Shown: one piece after another, positions 1 through 8,338 of the stretch
How the letters are laid out: every line of letters starts with the position of its first letter
Position numbering within the stretch: position 1 is the stretch's first letter
Source of the DNA: JAMOAW01 sp039908535
GTDB taxonomy: Bacteria > Pseudomonadota > Magnetococcia > Magnetococcales > JADFZT01
Assembly (NCBI GenBank): GCA_039908535.1
Contig: JAMOAW010000070.1
Span: 1 to 55,421 of the forward strand
Direction of reading: 5' to 3'
DNA: 55,421 nucleotides
Program-made: the position numbers and the translations under genes
Notes under the pieces: generated by a model
The model's input: the letters and a program-made list of their open reading frames with translations, nothing else
Database searches by the model: none
What the model was told of the DNA's origin: nothing

Positions 1-110
1 TTTGACTTTGCTTTTGACTTTGCTTTTGAATTCGGTTTTGCTTTCTTCAAATAGCAGGGGGGTTGGGGGATGCAATCCCCCAAGGTCTTGTTTTTGATTT
101 TTTTTATCTG
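1..110 (+). repeat. Type B repeat fragment at the window edge
   Basis: The first ~110 bases match the interior of the type B unit seen intact at 8374-8591 and 35585-35801. They share the tract from 'ggttttgct' through 'agcaggggg' to the hairpin GGGGGATGCAATCCCCC. Neither terminal inverted repeat is visible: the left one would lie outside the window and the right one is replaced by type A sequence. The stretch also carries a short tandem duplication of 'gactttgcttttgactttgc'. It is probably the decayed remnant of a type B element joined to a type A element. No gene is seen before position 234. Confidence 0.6.
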
Positions 111-120
111 AACGGTTACC

Positions 121-171
121 ATCCCCCAAGGTTTGGCCTTTAATTTTTTGCCCGAAGGGTATCCTGTTCTT
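121..171 (+). repeat. Type A repeat, right end only
   Basis: This matches the right-hand end of the type A palindromic repeat: a C-rich block, 'aaggtttggcctt', a T-run, then TTGCCCGAAGGG and a degraded form of the usual GGCATCATGTTCT. The left two thirds of the unit are missing and replaced by type B sequence. It lies about 60 bp upstream of the response-regulator phosphatase gene. Confidence 0.6.
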
Positions 172-233
172 TAAAATCATCTTATTAATAAATATTATGA
201 ATCGAATATGACAATATGGAGCCGTAACTTATT

Positions 234-1775
234 ATGAATGAAACAAAAAAACGTGCCACCATTTTGATTGTGGATGACGAACGTTACCATCTTAACGTTC
301 TTGTTGAATTATTAAAAACAGATTACAAGACGATGATTGCCAAAAATGGCGAGACAGCTATAAAGTTGTGTCAATGTAACGCCCCCCGTAACCAGGTTCC
401 CGACATGATTTTATTAGATATCTTACTGCCGGAAATAGATGGTTATTCGGTTTGCCGTATACTCAAAAACGATCCAAATACCAAGCATATTGTGATAATT
501 TTTATTACCGCTTTGGAATCTATGGAAAATGAGGCCAAAGGGTTAGAACTGGGAGCGGTGGACTATATTACCAAGCCAATCTCACCCCCCATCGTTTTGG
601 CACGCATCAAAACCCATTTAGCTCTAGAATTTGCCCGTCGCGAATTGGAACAAAAAAATCAGGCCCTCGTGCAATGGCAAAAACAAATTCGCATTCTGAT
701 GCAACATGCCCCGGCGGCCATTGCCATGTTTGACCGGCACTCGTGCTATTTGCAAGTGAGCCAAAGATGGTTGGAAGAGTACCATTTGACAGATGCCAAA
801 AAAATTATCGGTAAAAACCATTTTGACATTTTTCCTGATCTTCCAAAGCGCTGGAAAGAAATTTTTGCAAGAGGTTTGCAAGGAATATTCGATAAACAGT
901 TTGCCGAACCATTTCAAAGAAGTGCTCATGAGCCTACTCAATGGCTCAATTGGGAGGTCTCTCCTTGGTGGGATAGTTCTGGGGAGGTTGGGGGAATTTT
1001 GTTGTTCACAGAGGATGTCACGCCCAAAAAAATATTAGAAGAAAAGCAGCGGAAAGAGCAAGAAAAATTCATTTTTGAAAAATCGTTCATTGAAACCATT
1101 ATCACCAAAATGCGCAAATCTGCTCCTTGTAATTTAAAATATATTCGCAGTCTAGATTTTCCAGTGGAAAAAACAGGTGGGGATATGCTGCTGGCTGGCT
1201 TTCGTGCGGATGGAACGCAACACATTGTTATCGGAGATTTTACCGGTCATGGACTTCCGGCAGCCATTTGCTGTCCCATGCTTTCGGATCTATTTTACGC
1301 ACAAACCGCTGCCAATGCCTCTATGGAACATATTTTTATGGAGTTTAACCGTCAACTCAAAGAAAAAGTGCCCATCGGCATGTTTTTCGCAGCTGTTTTC
1401 TTGGCAATTAACCCGAGACGTGATACGTTAACGGTTTGGAACTGTCATGCACCAGATGTTTTGCATTTTCGGGATGGGGTTATTCAAACAAGAGTTGAAT
1501 CCTCCTTCATGGCCCGTGGCATTTTAGTTCGTCCTGAAAAACCAGGTGTAAACATAAAATTGCGAAGTAAAGACCGCATCTTTGTTTCCACAGATGGTAT
1601 TATCGAAACTCAATCGCCAACTGGATCCGAATTTGGCCAAACGGCTTTAGACAATCTGCTCATACGCATTGTTGCGCAAGGAGAGCCACTGGATGTCGTT
1701 ATAAAAACTTTAACAGAGTTTCGAGAGGGGCACCCCCAGTTAGACGATATTACCCTGGCTGAAATAACCTGCTAA
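234..1775 (+). CDS. Response-regulator serine phosphatase (REC-PAS-PP2C/SpoIIE, RsbU-like)
   Basis: A cytoplasmic 513-residue protein. Residues ~9-125 form a receiver: acidic pair D14/D15, phosphoacceptor D62 in LLDILLPEIDG, conserved K114. Residues ~150-265 look like a PAS sensor domain. Residues ~300-510 are a PP2C-type SpoIIE/RsbU phosphatase with the metal-binding signatures GGD, GDFTGHG, STDGIIE and DDIT. In this family the phosphorylated receiver switches on a phosphatase that dephosphorylates a STAS-domain anti-anti-sigma factor. The next two genes encode exactly such a STAS protein and an RsbW-type HATPase, 29 and 14 bp apart, so a three-gene partner-switching operon is inferred. A GGAG lies ~15 bp before the ATG. 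No transmembrane segment is seen. The cognate kinase and the final target are not identifiable here. Confidence 0.9.
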   Translation: MNETKKRATILIVDDERYHLNVLVELLKTDYKTMIAKNGETAIKLCQCNAPRNQVPDMILLDILLPEIDGYSVCRILKNDPNTKHIVIIFITALESMENEAKGLELGAVDYITKPISPPIVLARIKTHLALEFARRELEQKNQALVQWQKQIRILMQHAPAAIAMFDRHSCYLQVSQRWLEEYHLTDAKKIIGKNHFDIFPDLPKRWKEIFARGLQGIFDKQFAEPFQRSAHEPTQWLNWEVSPWWDSSGEVGGILLFTEDVTPKKILEEKQRKEQEKFIFEKSFIETIITKMRKSAPCNLKYIRSLDFPVEKTGGDMLLAGFRADGTQHIVIGDFTGHGLPAAICCPMLSDLFYAQTAANASMEHIFMEFNRQLKEKVPIGMFFAAVFLAINPRRDTLTVWNCHAPDVLHFRDGVIQTRVESSFMARGILVRPEKPGVNIKLRSKDRIFVSTDGIIETQSPTGSEFGQTALDNLLIRIVAQGEPLDVVIKTLTEFREGHPQLDDITLAEITC

Positions 1776-1804
1776 GTATAAATAGATCACGTAAGGAAAT
1801 AAAG

Positions 1805-2128
1805 ATGGGCATAACAGTTTCAAAAAGTCACAACACAATTACGATAAAATTGCCTGAACGATTTGACTATCAGTCGCGAAATGAATTTGTAAATTCTTAT
1901 AAAACATCCCCAGCAAATACGATTTTTATTATTGATTTTTCAGATGTTTTGTTTTTAGATAGTTCAGCCTTGGGATTATTACTTTTATTTCGAGATGTTG
2001 TCAGCAAAAAACAAGGAAATGAAAATGAGAGTCATAAAATTGAGAATATTATTTTTATGAACTGTCAACCGAAAATTTTGCGACTTTTTCAAATGTCACA
2101 GTTTACAGAAATTTTTAATATTCTCTGA
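1805..2128 (+). CDS. STAS-domain anti-sigma factor antagonist (RsbV/SpoIIAA-like)
   Basis: A 107-residue single STAS domain. The segment FLDSSALGLLLLF carries the conserved serine that is phosphorylated by the partner kinase and dephosphorylated by the RsbU-like phosphatase. It is preceded by AAGGAAATAAAG, an acceptable ribosome binding site. It sits between the phosphatase and the HATPase gene, so it is presumably the switchable middle component: unphosphorylated, it binds the RsbW-like protein and frees whatever that protein holds. No sigma-factor gene is adjacent, so the output may be a non-sigma target, as is common for such modules in proteobacteria. Confidence 0.85.
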   Translation: MGITVSKSHNTITIKLPERFDYQSRNEFVNSYKTSPANTIFIIDFSDVLFLDSSALGLLLLFRDVVSKKQGNENESHKIENIIFMNCQPKILRLFQMSQFTEIFNIL

Positions 2129-2142
2129 AAGGGCTCTTAGAA

Positions 2143-2640
2143 ATGACCGGGGATACCTCCTCAGAGAGCCAAGAAATCCAATATAATTTTCGTACCCTGG
2201 ATGATGCCCATCTATTGGCCAATCAATTGGCTCAATTATGCCCAAAGCCGGAATCAGCTGAGCTTGGTTTACTGGAATTAATGATCAACGCGATCGAACA
2301 TGGCAATCTTGGTATTTCGTACAAAGATAAAAGCGTGCTCATTTCACAAGATCAATGGAGTGAAGAGGTAAAAGCCAGATTGGAATGGCCTGAAAATATT
2401 AACAAAAAAGTTTTCTTACGCATGTTACGCAACAAATATGAAATTCGTTTTATTATTCAAGATCAAGGACAAGGTTTTGCTTGGCAAGATTATCTCAACA
2501 TTGATCCAAATCGTGTATTACATACCCATGGCCGCGGCATTGCCTGGGCCAAGACAACTTTTGATTATTTGGAATACCAAGGCAACGGCAATGAGGTCAT
2601 TGCCTCTATTTATATAATAAAAAGAATCGAATCCATATGA
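2143..2640 (+). CDS. RsbW-like anti-sigma/serine kinase with GHKL ATPase fold
   Basis: A 165-residue GHKL-type ATP-binding protein. The N-box reads LGLLELMINAIEHGN, the G1 box IIQDQGQGF and the G2 region HGRGIAWAK. There is no histidine-containing dimerisation domain, which fits the RsbW/SpoIIAB class of serine kinases that phosphorylate a STAS antagonist. A roughly 40-residue insertion separates the N-box from the G1 box, so it is longer than classical RsbW. It is the third gene of the operon with the phosphatase and STAS genes. Start is ATG after a weak GGGCTCTTAG leader. Confidence 0.8.
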   Translation: MTGDTSSESQEIQYNFRTLDDAHLLANQLAQLCPKPESAELGLLELMINAIEHGNLGISYKDKSVLISQDQWSEEVKARLEWPENINKKVFLRMLRNKYEIRFIIQDQGQGFAWQDYLNIDPNRVLHTHGRGIAWAKTTFDYLEYQGNGNEVIASIYIIKRIESI

Positions 2641-2671
2641 TCCCTAACCAAAAGTTTTCATTCATTTTTAC

Positions 2672-3646
2672 ATGTCATTGAAACTTCAGGCCATTCAAAA
2701 AATGCGTTCCGTAGTTTTGAATGGCACACCTCAATGGCAATCTGCTTGGCCCATACCCATCGCAGGAGCAAATGACGCTTTGGTGCGGATTGTTTTAGCA
2801 GGAATTTGCCGTACTGACCTGGAAATGATGCGCGGATACAAGGGGTTCACGGGTATTATAGGACACGAATTTGTCGGTGTTGTCGTGTCTGCGCACGCGC
2901 ATCCCCATTTGGAGGGACAACGGGTAGTGGGAGAGATCAATCAAGGGTGTGGGAAGTGTCGGTTTTGTCTGTGCCGACAAGAAAACCATTGTCCCTCGCG
3001 GCGGGTGTTGGGAATTCACAACTGGGATGGGGTGTTGGCGGAGTATGCGGTGGTACCGGTGGCCAATTTGCATCTGGTCCCTGGGGAGGTTTCAGATCAA
3101 GAGGCGGTTTTTGTCGAACCGCTCGCCGCCGCTATAGAGATTCTGGAACAACTCCATGTGCGCCCCACCCATCGCGTGTTGGTGATTGGCGATGGCCGAT
3201 TGGGGGGGTTGGTGGCGCAAGTATTGACTTTAACCGGTTGCGAGTTGCTTTTAATTGGTCGCCATGAGGCGAAACTCAGTCGCCTAGCCGCACTGGGGAT
3301 TCCGGTCGCTCTGACCACCGACGACCTCTATCCATTGATCATTGATTGCACGGGATCCCCGTCAGGGGTCACTTTAGCCCATCAATTGGTGGAGCCCCGT
3401 GGTAAAATTATTCTAAAAAGCACCTTTCATGGCGACAACCCCCTCTCGTTAACCCATATGGTGGTCAACGAAATCACTTTAAGCGGCTCCCGTTGCGGTC
3501 CCTTTGCCCCGGCATTGCGTTTACTGTCCAAAAAATTGATTCAAGTTGTCCCATTTATTGATGGTATTTTTCCCTTGGAGCAAGCCCTAGAGGCCTTGAG
3601 TTATGCCGCCCGACCAGGGGTATTTAAAATATTGGTTCACCCTTGA
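2672..3646 (+). CDS. Zinc-dependent alcohol dehydrogenase family protein (MDR superfamily)
   Basis: Medium-chain dehydrogenase/reductase. The N-terminal GroES-like domain has the catalytic zinc ligands C46 and H65-E66 (GHE motif). A structural-zinc lobe carries C93, C96, C99 and C107. The Rossmann segment VLVIGDGRLGGLVAQ binds NAD(P). Family members oxidise alcohols or polyols; the substrate cannot be read from sequence. At 324 residues it is on the short side for the family. The ATG at 2672 gives MSLKLQAIQKMRSVVLNG. Most relatives start at the equivalent of the internal Met (2702, MRSVVLNG), and neither has a clear ribosome binding site, so the start is uncertain. It is 31 bp after the RsbW-like gene but functionally unrelated to it. 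Confidence 0.85.
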   Translation: MSLKLQAIQKMRSVVLNGTPQWQSAWPIPIAGANDALVRIVLAGICRTDLEMMRGYKGFTGIIGHEFVGVVVSAHAHPHLEGQRVVGEINQGCGKCRFCLCRQENHCPSRRVLGIHNWDGVLAEYAVVPVANLHLVPGEVSDQEAVFVEPLAAAIEILEQLHVRPTHRVLVIGDGRLGGLVAQVLTLTGCELLLIGRHEAKLSRLAALGIPVALTTDDLYPLIIDCTGSPSGVTLAHQLVEPRGKIILKSTFHGDNPLSLTHMVVNEITLSGSRCGPFAPALRLLSKKLIQVVPFIDGIFPLEQALEALSYAARPGVFKILVHP

Positions 3647-3802
3647 CGACCGACACCAGAAGCTTGCATATTAAGCACTATTAGAACATTTTTTAAGCAG
3701 AATAGTAGACATGATTAAAAATTAAGCAATTCATAAATGAACAAAATAAAATTATCAATAAATTTGTACTTTATTTTCAATTAGTTATAAAAAAGCAAAA
3801 TT

Positions 3803-3818
3803 TGGTATACACTTTGCT
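3803..3818 (+). promoter_or_regulatory. Sigma-54 (RpoN) promoter of glnA
   Basis: TGGTATACACTTTGCT matches the -24/-12 consensus TGGYAYRNNNNTTGCW at every defined position, with GG and GC exactly 10 nt apart. It lies 150 bp upstream of glnA, the textbook RpoN/NtrC target, predicting a transcript with a ~140-nt leader. The rest of 3647-3967 is AT-rich. No clear NtrC palindrome was found upstream. Confidence 0.8.
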
Positions 3819-3891
3819 AAACAAGCCTATTGAAAAGTAACTTCCCAAAGGTTTGGCTGACCTATGGATGATCAGGGAAGAGTTTCGATCA

Positions 3892-3912
3892 AATGACAAT
3901 TTTTTTGTCATT
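3892..3912 (+). promoter_or_regulatory. Small hairpin in the glnA leader
   Basis: AATGACA and TGTCATT form a 7-bp perfect stem around an ATTTTTT loop, ~55 nt before the glnA start and inside the predicted leader RNA. Role unknown; it is too weak for a confident terminator call. Confidence 0.3.
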
Positions 3913-3967
3913 GCTATAGATCGCAAAAATAGAAACCTCAAGGCAAATAGCGTGGAAAGGATTTAAA

Positions 3968-5389
3968 ATGGCAGATCAGGAAGCAGTACACAAGGCGTTG
4001 GCACTGGTGAAAACCCATGATATCAAATTCGTGGATTTTCGCTTTACCGATTTTAAAGGCAAATGGCAACACGTGACGACACCAGCTCGAATGTTAAATG
4101 AAGAGGTCTTTGAAACCGGTTTTGGTTTTGATGGCTCCTCCATTGCTGGTTGGTGCGAAATCAACCAATCGGATATGGTCTTTTTGCCCGATCCAGCGAC
4201 CGCCACCATAGATCCTTTTTGCGAAGTTCCTACCCTATTTTTTATTTGCGATGTCGTAGATCCCTTTACCAGCGAACCTTATGCCCGTGATCCCCGTGCC
4301 GTGGCAAAAAAAGCGACGGCCTATTTACAATACTCTGGTATTGGCGATACCGCCTTTTTTGGCCCTGAGTTGGAGTTTTTTATTTTTGACTCGGCCCGTT
4401 ATTCCACCGATATGCAGCATATGAGCTTCCAATTGGACTCTGAAGAGGGGAGCTGGAACTCTAACACCGATTATGAAGGGACCAATCATGGACACCGTCC
4501 CCGGATCAAAGGGGGCTATTTTCCCGTTCCTCCTGTAGATTCCTTTCACAACATCCGCTCTGAAATGTTAATGACCATGGAAGAGATGGGCATTGTAATG
4601 GAATTACATCACCATGAAGTGGCCACAGCGGGTCAATGTGAATTGGGCATGCGATTTGGCGATCTGATAACTCAAGCCGACAATGTACAAAAATATAAAT
4701 ATGTCGTACACAATATCAGCCACAATCACGGCAAGACCGCTACTTTTATGCCCAAACCTTTGGCAGGGGATAATGGCTCTGGTATGCATGTCCACCTCTC
4801 CATCTGGAAAGATGGGAAGCCATTGTTTGCTGGCAACCAATATGCCGATCTTTCCGAGACCGCTCTGTTTTTTATTGGCGGTATTAAGAAACACGCCAAA
4901 ACGCTCAACGCCTTCACCAATCCCTCGACCAACTCCTACAAGCGGTTGATTCCTGGTTTTGAGGCTCCTGTTTTGTTGGCCCATTCGGCCCGCAACCGTT
5001 CGGCCAGCATTCGCATTCCAGCCGTGATCAACCCCAAGGCCAAACGGTGTGAAATTCGTTTTCCTGATCCCTCAGCCAATCCATATTTGGCCTTTTCGGC
5101 CCTGTTAATGGCGGGCTTGGATGGCATTGAAAACAGGATTGATCCGGGTGCTCCCATGGATAAAAATCTTTATGACTTACCAGCCGAAGAGCTAAAGGGT
5201 ATTCCTACGGTCTGTGGTTCCCTACGCGAAGCTTTAGAACATTTGGATGCCAATCGTGATTTTCTCAAAAAGGGCGATGTTTTCAATGACGATTTAATCA
5301 ATGCCTGGATTGAACTGAAGATGAAAGAGGTTCATCGTTGGGAACACGCCCCGCATCCAGTTGAATTTGAGATGTATTATTCGGTTTAA
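3968..5389 (+). CDS. glnA: Glutamine synthetase, type I
   Basis: Converts glutamate, ammonia and ATP to glutamine in the cytoplasm and is the entry point of ammonium assimilation. The 473-residue length fits GSI (about 470). Visible signatures are GFDGSSIAGW near the N-terminus, the ATP/glutamate site NGSGMHVH, and the block NRSASIRIP. Tyr402 in NLYDLP matches the GSI-beta adenylylation site, so GlnE-type covalent control is likely. AAGGA precedes the ATG at good spacing. Transcription is predicted from the sigma-54 promoter at 3803-3818, and a strong terminator follows at 5419-5453, so the gene appears monocistronic. No glnB or ntrBC is adjacent. Confidence 0.97.
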   Translation: MADQEAVHKALALVKTHDIKFVDFRFTDFKGKWQHVTTPARMLNEEVFETGFGFDGSSIAGWCEINQSDMVFLPDPATATIDPFCEVPTLFFICDVVDPFTSEPYARDPRAVAKKATAYLQYSGIGDTAFFGPELEFFIFDSARYSTDMQHMSFQLDSEEGSWNSNTDYEGTNHGHRPRIKGGYFPVPPVDSFHNIRSEMLMTMEEMGIVMELHHHEVATAGQCELGMRFGDLITQADNVQKYKYVVHNISHNHGKTATFMPKPLAGDNGSGMHVHLSIWKDGKPLFAGNQYADLSETALFFIGGIKKHAKTLNAFTNPSTNSYKRLIPGFEAPVLLAHSARNRSASIRIPAVINPKAKRCEIRFPDPSANPYLAFSALLMAGLDGIENRIDPGAPMDKNLYDLPAEELKGIPTVCGSLREALEHLDANRDFLKKGDVFNDDLINAWIELKMKEVHRWEHAPHPVEFEMYYSV

Positions 5390-5418
5390 ATACCAATCTC
5401 GCCTTGGATTGGTCAGCC

Positions 5419-5453
5419 AGCCCCTGATCCACTTGTGGATCAGGGGCTTTTTT
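5419..5453 (+). terminator. Rho-independent terminator of glnA
   Basis: A 14-bp perfect stem (AGCCCCTGATCCAC with GTGGATCAGGGGCT) with a TT loop is followed by TTTTT. It lies 30 bp after the glnA stop. Confidence 0.9.
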
Positions 5454-5487
5454 GGTTTTATAAAAAGGATATTTTCATCATGAAAAT

Positions 5488-5946
5488 ATGTTTGGTGGGC
5501 AAGATAAACGTCAAGATCTTCTCCTGGCGGTCACGCCTCCTTGGATAGAGTGGTATCCCCTCTGTCCAGAAGCCCAAAGCCGTCTCGGTGTCCCACGGGA
5601 ACCCATGCATTTGGTTGGAGATCCCAACTCTCCCAAACTGATAACCATTTATAATCATTGTGACCAAACCAAGCCTGTGCTAGATTGGTCCAAAGCGCAG
5701 ATGCAAACATTAGCGCAAAAAAAATTAGCCGGCTTCATCCTAAAAAGCCGCTCACCCTCTTGTGGATTAGGCGGAATCGGTGTTTATGGGGAACAAGGTC
5801 AACTCTGTTCAGAGAGTGGCGTGGGTGTGTTTGCCCAAATGTTACGAAAAACTTTCCCGAAACTACCGATTTTAGAAGAGTCCGAGCTACAAAAAATTCA
5901 TCAAATAAATATTTTTTTTGATCGATTGAAAGAAGTTAAAAATTAA
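5488..5946 (+). pseudogene. DUF523 family protein lacking its N-terminal cysteine motif
   Basis: The 152-residue reading frame shows the DUF523 core: a PLCPEAQSRLGVPREPM block and the signature KSRSPSCGLGGIG. Family members begin with a segment like (S)ACLLGxxVRYDGGxKR. Here the in-frame ATG falls just inside the GG-x-DKRQDLL part, and an in-frame TAA lies only 27 bp upstream at 5461, so the CLLG part cannot be encoded in this frame. A second frame starting at the ATG at 5481 reads MKICLVGK, resembling the missing start, but then runs into a stop. I infer an internal deletion plus frameshift at the 5' end. A shortened functional protein is possible but less likely. The stop codon abuts a type A repeat. 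Confidence 0.65.
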
Positions 5947-6070
5947 AACCTTGGGGGCGGAGAACCGCCCCCACCTCCCCCCCTTTTTTCTTAATTTAAA
6001 AGAAAAAAGGGGTCTGGGGGATTGCCCCCAGTTTTTTTCTTTTGACTTTTTGCCTGCAGGGCATCATATT
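5937..6070 (+). repeat. Type A palindromic repeat, copy 2
   Basis: Near-complete type A unit: the left hairpin GGGGGCGGAGAACCGCCCCC, the long A/T-rich stem CCCCTTTTTTCTT / AAAAGAAAAAAGGGG, the hairpin CTGGGGGATTGCCCCCAG followed by seven T, and the right end with GGGCATCATATT. It begins on the stop codon of the DUF523 gene and ends ~40 bp before the diguanylate cyclase. The last hairpin plus T-run looks like an intrinsic terminator. Confidence 0.8.
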
Positions 6071-6108
6071 AATTGAATAATCTAAAATAAAAAATATTGG
6101 ATCGTCCT

Positions 6109-7740
6109 ATGTTTAAATATCGTTTTTTAAGAATAAGTTTTATATTTTCTATTCTCATTGCCGTTTTTTTACCGATTCATTCCTATTATATCACCTATCC
6201 AGCCTTTCGTGGATTATTAACGCATAATACTGAAGATTATGCGATTCAAGTGGCTCAATATATGGCCTCATGGATGGATATTGTTCAAAACCCGCAAGGG
6301 GTAAAAAGCCTCGCGATGACCTCGGAGTTTTTGGATAAATCCAAACAAATTCTTAAAGATTTTAACATTATTAAATATCGTCTATTTTCCCCATCTGGAG
6401 AGATCCTTCACTCTTCAGAGAGTAAAGAAATTGGCGACATAAACAGTTTTGATTATTTCCATCAAATTGTCGCCAAAGGAACACCATACTCCAAAACAGT
6501 GGCCAAAAAATCAAAAACACTCGAACATGAATCTTTTACCATGGATGTCGTGGAAACCTATGTTCCTATCATGCATCAGGGCAATTTTATAGGTGCTTTT
6601 GAAATCTATATTGAAATCACACGTCAAAAAAAGGCTCTGGAAGAGGTCGTTTTTCATTCATCGGTCGTCTTATTTGTCATTGGTGGCATCTTTTTACTCG
6701 CTATTTTTCTGATTCGTCGCTCGGTGGTCTTAAAAATTTCCCACATTATAGAAGCCATGATGCGCATTTCTAAAGGAGACCTGCAACACCAGATTCCCGT
6801 CTCTGGGCAAGACGAATTAAGTGATATGGCGCGTATTTTTAACCAAATGGCTGAACAGGTTCAACGCTCCCACACTGGATTACAACAAGAAGAGAATAAA
6901 CTACGCACCATTCTTCTAAGTGCTTTAGAAGGCATTGTGGTGACCGATCCAAATCAACGCGTGGTTTTAGTCAATCCTTCGGCTTCTCGTCTACTGGGGA
7001 AAACCGAAGAACAAATCAAAAACGAGGGATTTCTCAATTTAACCGACGATGCCACTTTTATGGAGCGTTATCTGCAAACCGGTGGTGTCGGAATGCCCAA
7101 TATTCTATTTTTCAATAATCGTGTTCTTAATTTTCATGCCTCTACCATTACCGATCATTCAGGAAAACCAGTCGGTTCTGCGGCCCTGTACCGGGATATT
7201 ACCGAAGAAAAAAAATTGGAAAGACAATTACGCGAACTCTCCCTCACCGATGGATTAACCGGATTGCTCAATCGACGGCGTTTGGATGAACTGCTGGTCT
7301 CAGAGTGTGATCGGGCACGACGGTATGGGCAAGGATTTGGTGTTTTATTATTCGATGTAGATCACTTTAAAAAATTTAACGACCAGTACGGCCATGATCA
7401 AGGCGACCGCGTTTTACAAGCCATTGCCAAGGCCATGCAAGACCATTTTCGTCAAGTGGACCACTGCTGCCGCTATGGTGGTGAAGAGTTTACCATTCTC
7501 ATGCCCAACACCTTGGTGCCAGGTATTTTAGAAGCGGCTGAACGTTTTCGAGAAAAGGTGCAACAGCTCGTAATTGATGGGCTTCAAGTGACCATCAGTA
7601 TCGGAGTGGCCATTTTTGATCCCAAATTAGATGGGAAAAATTCTGAAACTCTTCTCAAACGGGCCGATCAGGCTCTATATCGTGCAAAAAAAGAGGGACG
7701 AAATCGCGTTTGTCATACAATTGATGTATCGGAAAAATAA
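6109..7740 (+). CDS. Membrane diguanylate cyclase (sensor-HAMP-PAS-GGDEF)
   Basis: Makes the second messenger c-di-GMP from two GTP. The order is: TM helix at residues ~6-26, a periplasmic sensor of ~150 residues, TM helix ~183-203, HAMP ~204-256, PAS ~265-380 and GGDEF ~385-540. The active site is GGEEF, and RQVD five residues upstream matches the RxxD product-inhibition I-site, so feedback control by c-di-GMP is expected. There is no EAL domain. A TTG at 6097 extends the frame by four residues; the ATG at 6109, with GGAT just upstream, is preferred. The final residues VSEK and the stop are encoded by the left end of a type A repeat. Confidence 0.92.
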   Translation: MFKYRFLRISFIFSILIAVFLPIHSYYITYPAFRGLLTHNTEDYAIQVAQYMASWMDIVQNPQGVKSLAMTSEFLDKSKQILKDFNIIKYRLFSPSGEILHSSESKEIGDINSFDYFHQIVAKGTPYSKTVAKKSKTLEHESFTMDVVETYVPIMHQGNFIGAFEIYIEITRQKKALEEVVFHSSVVLFVIGGIFLLAIFLIRRSVVLKISHIIEAMMRISKGDLQHQIPVSGQDELSDMARIFNQMAEQVQRSHTGLQQEENKLRTILLSALEGIVVTDPNQRVVLVNPSASRLLGKTEEQIKNEGFLNLTDDATFMERYLQTGGVGMPNILFFNNRVLNFHASTITDHSGKPVGSAALYRDITEEKKLERQLRELSLTDGLTGLLNRRRLDELLVSECDRARRYGQGFGVLLFDVDHFKKFNDQYGHDQGDRVLQAIAKAMQDHFRQVDHCCRYGGEEFTILMPNTLVPGILEAAERFREKVQQLVIDGLQVTISIGVAIFDPKLDGKNSETLLKRADQALYRAKKEGRNRVCHTIDVSEK

Positions 7741-7871
7741 AATCAAGACCTTGGGGGACGGAGAACCGCCCCCCAAGGTCTTGATTTTAAGTTTTAAAAA
7801 AAAGAGGGGGTCTGGGGGATTCATCCCCCAGGGTTTTAATTTTATTTTTTTGCCCGCAGGAGATCATGTTC
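7725..7871 (+). repeat. Type A palindromic repeat, copy 3 (overlaps a stop codon)
   Basis: Complete unit starting TGTATCGGAAAAATAA and ending at GATCATGTTC. The left end overlaps the last codons and stop of the diguanylate cyclase. The internal hairpins are GGGGGACGGAGAACCGCCCCCC and CTGGGGGATTCATCCCCCAG plus T-rich sequence. The right end lies 11 bp from the stop of the convergent pilin gene, so it is the only spacer between two convergent genes and could terminate both. Confidence 0.8.
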
Positions 7872-7881
7872 AAAATATCGA

Positions 7882-8313
7882 TCACCATTTATCCAATGGC
7901 AATCGATTTCCCCGCGAATCACAGGTTAAATTGCCATCTTTCGCCTGACCAGCCAAAGCCACCGCTGTTAATTGCACACAAGAGCCAATTCCTGCCCCAC
8001 AGGCCGAAGCCACAATTCGATAAAACCCCTCTGGCGAAACCACCCCCCCGCTCCCATCTACCGTTCTTCCCAGCCCACCTGGACCTAAATTTAGGGTGTA
8101 GGTGTTATTTTCGGTAAACCAACGCTCTTGCTGCTGCATCAACTCTGACATAAGAATTTGACCATCCGCGCGCCGAGATCGGGTGACCTCACCGAGATAA
8201 GCGGGAAAAGCAATGGTGGCGAGAATGGCGATAATACTCATAACCACCAAAAGTTCTACAAGGGTAAACCCTCTTTCCGCTCTGTTTTGCACCTGTTGCA
8301 TCCATAAAATCAT
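7882..8313 (-). CDS. pilE: Type IV pilin-like protein (PilE/minor pilin)
   Basis: A 143-residue prepilin. It has a short basic leader, the prepilin peptidase site G/FTLVELL with Glu at +5, a hydrophobic N-terminal helix (VVMSIIAILATIAFPAYL) and a C-terminal globular part with a spaced cysteine pair. It is the last gene of a fimT-pilVWXY1-pilE cluster. Minor pilins of this set prime pilus assembly and carry PilY1 to the tip. GGGGAG lies six bases before the ATG. It is separated from pilY1 by ~365 bp of repeats, so cotranscription with the operon may be reduced or lost. It is probably a minor rather than the major pilin, judging from context. Confidence 0.85.
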   Translation of the reverse strand: MILWMQQVQNRAERGFTLVELLVVMSIIAILATIAFPAYLGEVTRSRRADGQILMSELMQQQERWFTENNTYTLNLGPGGLGRTVDGSGGVVSPEGFYRIVASACGAGIGSCVQLTAVALAGQAKDGNLTCDSRGNRLPLDKW

Positions 8314-8338
8314 CCAGAACTCCCCTATTTTTTTATTA

